A stretch of 64,000 bases of DNA from an uncultured Eubacteriales bacterium (GTDB taxonomy: Bacteria > Bacillota > Clostridia > Peptostreptococcales > Anaerovoracaceae): contig CADAEH010000002.1 in assembly GCA_902786855.1 (NCBI GenBank), forward strand, positions 1 through 64,000, read 5' to 3'. This document shows positions 61,065-64,000 of the stretch, in pieces; positions within the stretch are counted from its first letter, which is position 1, and every line of letters begins with the position of its first letter. The notes under the pieces were generated by a model. That model saw nothing but the letters and a program-made list of their open reading frames with translations. It was not told the DNA's origin and made no database searches. The position numbers were made by a program, and so were the translations under genes.

Positions 61065-61723
61065 GCTATAACGCCTGTTTTGGCAGTGATTATTGTGGAT
61101 ATCGCGTCTACTACTTCTTCACGGGTAAGATACGATGTGTCAAGAAGTTCGGCATCTTCAGCCTGTCTCAGTGGATTGAGTGCTCTGTGTGAATCCTGAT
61201 AATCCCTTTTCTGTATCTCTTCGAATATCTGGTCGTAGTCTGCGCTCTTGCCTGCCTCAATAAGCTGATCGTATCTTCTCTGAGCTCTTATTTCAGGAGA
61301 TGCAGTCATGAAAATCTTGACCTCAGCATCCGGGATCACCACGGTCGTAATGTCTCGCCCTTCCATAACAACATTTCTTGTAGCTGCAAGATGTTTACTC
61401 AGCTCATCAGCTTTTGCTCTTACACATGGAAGTTTTGAGATGTCTGAAGCAGCCATCGAAATTTCATTGGTCCTGATAAGCCCCCCGACATCTTCGCCGT
61501 CGAGATACATGCGGCCGTCTCTGAAATCTATTGAAGTTTCCTCAAGCATTGCTGCCACGGCTGTCTCATCAGATGGAGATACGCCTGTACGGACAGCCTT
61601 GAGAGCCATCGATCTGTACATCGCACCCGTGTCTATATATTCTAAGCCGAATTTTGCTCCTATAGCTTTTGCTATAGTGCTCTTGCCCGTTCCGCCAGGG
61701 CCGTCTATCGCTACTCTAAGCAT
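61055..61723 (-). CDS. cmk: Cytidylate kinase
   Basis: This 222-residue enzyme phosphorylates CMP/dCMP. VAIDGPGGTGKSTIAKAI is the P-loop, YIDTGAMYRSMAL and VVMEGRDITTVV bind substrate, and RRYDQL is the lid arginine motif. The frame extends upstream to 61843 across nrdR, but ATG 61723 (MLRVAIDG) follows GAGGT and leaves a 13-bp gap to nrdR. Confidence 0.95.
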   Translation of the reverse strand: MLRVAIDGPGGTGKSTIAKAIGAKFGLEYIDTGAMYRSMALKAVRTGVSPSDETAVAAMLEETSIDFRDGRMYLDGEDVGGLIRTNEISMAASDISKLPCVRAKADELSKHLAATRNVVMEGRDITTVVIPDAEVKIFMTASPEIRAQRRYDQLIEAGKSADYDQIFEEIQKRDYQDSHRALNPLRQAEDAELLDTSYLTREEVVDAISTIITAKTGVIAAR

Positions 61724-61736
61724 ATGAAAGTAACCT

Positions 61737-62183
61737 CTATCTAAGTTTGTTGATCTCATCGATAAATGTATCGACACTCTTGAACTCCTGATAAACCGAA
61801 GCGAAACGCACATAAGCGACCTGATCGATCTTCTTGAGTTCATCCATTATGAGTCTGCCGATGATAGTCGACTGGATCTCCTTTTCCATCGTATTACTGA
61901 GTCCTCTCTCGATGTTATCAGCGATCTTCTGGACATCATCATATGTGACTTTAGTCTTCTGGCATGCTTTCATGATGCCGTTGACGATCTTGTTCTTGTC
62001 AAAACTCTCGCGTGTACCGTCTTTCTTTACGACCACAAGCAGAGAATTCTCTATCTTCTCAAATGTCGTAAATCTCTTGTGGCACTTAGTACACTCTCTT
62101 CTTCTTCTGGTGGCCAGTCCGTCTTCTACAGGTCTTGAGTCTACAACCTTTGTATCCTCATAATTACAGTACGGGCATTTCAT
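61737..62183 (-). CDS. nrdR: Transcriptional repressor NrdR
   Basis: This 148-residue nucleotide-sensing repressor controls ribonucleotide reductase genes. The zinc ribbon CPYCNYEDTKVVDSRP with CTKCHKRF and the ATP-cone domain (VVKKDGTRESFDKNKI to about 140) are complete and normal in length. The RBS is CGGAGG, 8 bp before ATG. Its own promoter contains a near-perfect NrdR box, so autoregulation is likely. No nrd genes are visible in the window. It is co-transcribed with cmk. Confidence 0.97.
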   Translation of the reverse strand: MKCPYCNYEDTKVVDSRPVEDGLATRRRRECTKCHKRFTTFEKIENSLLVVVKKDGTRESFDKNKIVNGIMKACQKTKVTYDDVQKIADNIERGLSNTMEKEIQSTIIGRLIMDELKKIDQVAYVRFASVYQEFKSVDTFIDEINKLR

Positions 62184-62262
62184 TGTAAATTTCCTCCGCT
62201 TACATATAGCACCCTAGTCAATTTCCGGATAGATGGTCATCAAAAAATGATATTCCTAATAG

Positions 62263-62291
62263 AGAATATCACAATATATAGTGTTTTTCAA
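62263..62291 (-). promoter_or_regulatory. nrdR promoter with an NrdR box
   Basis: TTGAAA (62291-62286), a 17-nt spacer and TATTCT (62268-62263) on the minus strand. The spacer contains ACACTATATATTGTGA (62284-62269), 15 of 16 positions of the NrdR-box consensus acaCwAtATaTwGtgt. A further inverted repeat GATATTC/GAATATC (62270-62249) overlaps the -10. Only one clear box is seen, although NrdR boxes usually occur in pairs. Confidence 0.75.
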
Positions 62292-62324
62292 GGATACAGG
62301 AATACCATACTCCTCGGTCATTTC

Positions 62325-62365
62325 TGCAAAAAACACACCGGACCATTACCTGAATGATCCGGTGT
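62325..62365 (-). terminator. Terminator of the infC-rpmI-rplT operon
   Basis: A 13-bp stem with one G-U pair (62365-62353 with 62347-62335, ACACCGGATCATT/AATGGTCCGGTGT) is followed by GTTTTTTGC on the minus strand, directly after the 61-residue protein gene. Confidence 0.85.
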
Positions 62366-62373
62366 AATCAGTT

Positions 62374-62559
62374 CTACTCTGTATCAGTATCTTCTTCAAC
62401 TGCTTTTCTTGCAGCAGCTGCAGCTGCTTTCCTCGCCTCAGCACGCTGTCTTTTGAGCCTGGCGTTCCTGTCAGTAAGATACCACCATGCCACGGCGCAT
62501 ACAGCAACAAAGCATGCAGCGATAAAGATGACGCCTAAATGGCTTACAAAATAGTCCAT
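62374..62559 (-). CDS. Small single-pass membrane protein at the end of the ribosomal operon
   Basis: This 61-residue protein has one N-terminal membrane helix (about 8-29, GVIFIAACFVAVCAVAWWYL), a basic stretch (NARLKRQRAEARK), an Ala-rich helix and an acidic end (EEDTDTE). I do not recognise it. It lies 15 bp after rplT and 9 bp before the operon terminator, so it should be co-transcribed with L35 and L20. The upstream sequence has no good RBS (CAATTTATATTG), which lowers confidence. The clean gene-sized fit between rplT and the terminator supports it. Confidence 0.6.
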   Translation of the reverse strand: MDYFVSHLGVIFIAACFVAVCAVAWWYLTDRNARLKRQRAEARKAAAAAARKAVEEDTDTE

Positions 62560-62574
62560 ATCAATATAAATTGA

Positions 62575-62928
62575 TTAGCAGTACTTCTTAGCTGTCTCAC
62601 AGAGTGTTGCGAAACCTGCTGCGTCATAGATAGCCATTTCGGAGAGCATCTTGCGGTTGATCTCAATGCCTGCCTTCTTAAGGCCGTTCATGAGCTTGCT
62701 GTAGGAGATGCCGTTTGCTCTGGAAGCAGCGTTGATTCTTGCGATCCAAAGTCTTCTGTATTCTCTCTTCTTGTTCTTGCGGCCGACGTATGCAGATCTG
62801 AGGCTTCTCATAACTGCAGGGTTAGCTGCTCTGAAAGTGTTCTTTCTTCTGCCGTAGAAACCCTTTGCCTGCTTCAGTACCTTTTTATGTCTCTTATGAG
62901 CGTTTACGCCCTTCTTAACTCTTGCCAT
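62575..62928 (-). CDS. rplT: 50S ribosomal protein L20
   Basis: This 117-residue protein is an early 23S rRNA binder. [29 protein letters not shown] and [19 protein letters not shown] are invariant blocks, each typical of L20. In Bacillus L20 represses the infC-rpmI-rplT operon through leader termination, and the attenuator upstream of infC suggests the same here. It lies 18 bp after rpmI with a GGAGG RBS. Confidence 0.98.
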   Translation of the reverse strand: MARVKKGVNAHKRHKKVLKQAKGFYGRRKNTFRAANPAVMRSLRSAYVGRKNKKREYRRLWIARINAASRANGISYSKLMNGLKKAGIEINRKMLSEMAIYDAAGFATLCETAKKYC

Positions 62929-62946
62929 ATCTCTAAACCTCCTGAA

Positions 62947-63147
62947 TTACTTAGCCATTGATCTCAGCATACGCTTCAGATCTGCACTTGTAAGAGTAGT
63001 TGCCTTACGCAGGCCTCTTTTTCTCTTAGCTGTCTTCTTGGTAAGAATATGGCTCTTATATGCCTTGTTTCTCTTGACCTTGCCGGAGCCTGTAACGTGC
63101 AGACGCTTCATAGCGCCTCTGTGTGACTTCATCTTGTTCTTAGCCAT
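62947..63147 (-). CDS. rpmI: 50S ribosomal protein L35
   Basis: This 66-residue basic protein shows [29 protein letters not shown], split as usual, and the [11 protein letters not shown]-terminal part. It is normal in length and lies between infC (32 bp upstream) and rplT. Confidence 0.98.
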   Translation of the reverse strand: MAKNKMKSHRGAMKRLHVTGSGKVKRNKAYKSHILTKKTAKRKRGLRKATTLTSADLKRMLRSMAK

Positions 63148-63179
63148 TTTGGGTCTTCCTCCTATGTGAATGTTTTTTC

Positions 63180-63710
63180 TTACTTCTTATCCTTCCTCGG
63201 CGCGAGGAACATGTTCATCCTGCGACCTTCCATCTTGGCCGGCTTTTCGATAACACCATATTCTGAAACCAGATCAGCGAACTTTTCCATCGCGTCATAA
63301 CCAAGCTGTGTGTAATCACGCTCTCTGCCGCGGAATCTCAGGCTGACCTTGACTTTGTCTCCATCCTGCAGGAACTTGATCGCATTCTTGGCCTTGACCT
63401 CAACGTCATGATCCTCGATGGAAGCACTGAGTCTTATCTCTTTGATCTCAGTTACATGCTGATTTTTCTTAGCAGTTTTCTCTTTCTTCTGCTGCTCATA
63501 ACGATACTTTCCGTAATCAAGTATCTTGCATACAGGAGGAACAGCATTAGGCGAAATATTGACGAGGTCAAGATCTGCCTCTTCAGCAAGTCTGAGAGCT
63601 TCGTCTATGCTGACGATGCCTACCATTACGCCGTTCTCATTGATAAGACGTATTTCAGATGCTCTGATTTCCTCATTGATCTGTGTCTGTTTGTTGTCCT
63701 TGGTACTAAT
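63180..63710 (-). CDS. infC: Translation initiation factor IF-3, AUU start
   Basis: This 176-residue factor prevents premature 50S joining and proofreads initiation. [33 protein letters not shown] and [20 protein letters not shown] form the N-domain and linker; [13 protein letters not shown] and [10 protein letters not shown] form the C-domain. The frame is open to 63875, but the promoter lies at 63865-63893, so that start is not transcribed. GGAGG at 63723-63719 is followed 8 nt later by ATT (63710), which reads (M)[16 protein letters not shown]3 genes commonly start at AUU, which lets IF3 repress its own translation. Confidence 0.93.
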   Translation of the reverse strand: MSTKDNKQTQINEEIRASEIRLINENGVMVGIVSIDEALRLAEEADLDLVNISPNAVPPVCKILDYGKYRYEQQKKEKTAKKNQHVTEIKEIRLSASIEDHDVEVKAKNAIKFLQDGDKVKVSLRFRGRERDYTQLGYDAMEKFADLVSEYGVIEKPAKMEGRRMNMFLAPRKDKK

Positions 63711-63860
63711 CGTTCTTACCTCCAAAATTCTATCAGGGGACCAGTACATATAAAAAATTGCGGACACACAAGCATCCGCAACAATAGAATCTGTCTTACT
63801 ATTGAGCCCTACCAACGCTAGTCTGTAAGGCGAGAAGCGGATAACTTCTGCTTTAACCTC
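63711..63860 (-). promoter_or_regulatory. infC leader with attenuator (L20-type leader)
   Basis: The roughly 150-nt 5' UTR has an intrinsic terminator at 63781-63752 on the minus strand: TTGCGGA/TCCGCAA with a 10-nt loop, then TTTTTTAT. It ends about 30 nt before the RBS. Upstream sequence could form a competing fold. This matches the organisation of L20-regulated infC leaders in Firmicutes. Confidence 0.7.
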
Positions 63861-63864
63861 AAAT

Positions 63865-63893
63865 ATTATATTCATTTGTCAGAATGAAGTCAA
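63865..63893 (-). promoter_or_regulatory. Promoter of infC-rpmI-rplT
   Basis: TTGACT (63893-63888), a 17-nt spacer and TATAAT (63870-63865) on the minus strand. Nothing further is recognised between 63,894 and the window end. Confidence 0.8.
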
Positions 63894-64000
63894 CAGATAT
63901 TTTGTTATTTTTCTTGCCGGATCAGGATGTTTCTATACTGATTTGCCCGATCCATTAGATTCATTGTTCTATGCGTGGCGCTTCTTCATCATTATACTAA

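Noticed and set aside
1-64000. tRNA, rRNA, prophage or CRISPR loci
   Set aside because: I saw no cloverleaf tRNA genes, rRNA segments, phage structural genes or repeat-spacer arrays on either strand.

Overview
The window looks like a chromosomal segment of an anaerobic Gram-positive bacterium of the Clostridia. The evidence is moderate GC, strong AGGAGG ribosome binding sites and TTGACA/TATAAT-type promoters. It also carries a PolC-type replicative polymerase, a T-box ahead of thrS, an infC-rpmI-rplT operon with an attenuated leader and an AUU start, RNase Y, a LexA/DinR-type SOS box and sortase-assembled pili. A family within Eubacteriales/Peptostreptococcales is plausible but cannot be fixed from sequence alone. 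No rRNA, tRNA, CRISPR array or prophage is visible. Most genes lie on the minus strand, so operons are described from high to low coordinates.

Layout. 1-283: the 3' end of an IS66-like transposase facing the pilus locus, with convergent terminators. 284-12,976 (minus): a sortase pilus operon (coiled-coil protein, signal peptidase I, major pilin, class C sortase, FctA-like pilin, degenerate small sortase, 2,210-residue tip-type adhesin). The two spaces flanking the major pilin are packed with short RNA hairpins. 12,977-15,893: AT-rich intergenic DNA, an RsuA-type pseudouridine synthase, a possible PD-(D/E)XK nuclease-like protein and a 69-bp direct repeat. 15,894-27,044: the translation/RNA-processing run rimP-nusA-rnpM-infB-rbfA-nrnA-truB-ribF, then rpsO-pnp. 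27,111-36,936: a large class A PBP, a zinc/cadmium efflux operon with its own ArsR-family sensor and operator, a Nudix hydrolase with a secreted FN3-amidotransferase, an Fe-S aldo-keto reductase, a GNAT, and a small plus-strand gene behind an SOS promoter.

36,973-50,482: thrS (T-box controlled), then pyrH-frr-uppS-cdsA-dxr-(GH3)-rseP-ispG-polC, which joins UMP kinase, ribosome recycling, isoprenoid and lipid precursors and replication. The PolC has no DEDDh exonuclease insertion but keeps a complete set of PHP metal ligands. 50,518-54,577: thiI, a cysteine desulfurase and rny. 54,838-60,918: a cell-wall set comprising a DegT-type PLP enzyme, a D-Asp-ligase-like ATP-grasp enzyme, a FemAB transferase and a MurE-like ligase without the DNPR signature, led by radC. 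61,055-63,893: cmk-nrdR, with a near-perfect NrdR box in the nrdR promoter, and infC-rpmI-rplT plus a 61-residue membrane protein.

The observations most worth following are the exonuclease-less PolC, the hairpin arrays bracketing the major pilin cistron, the SOS-boxed small gene and the non-DAP-type MurE/D-Asp-ligase/FemAB cluster.
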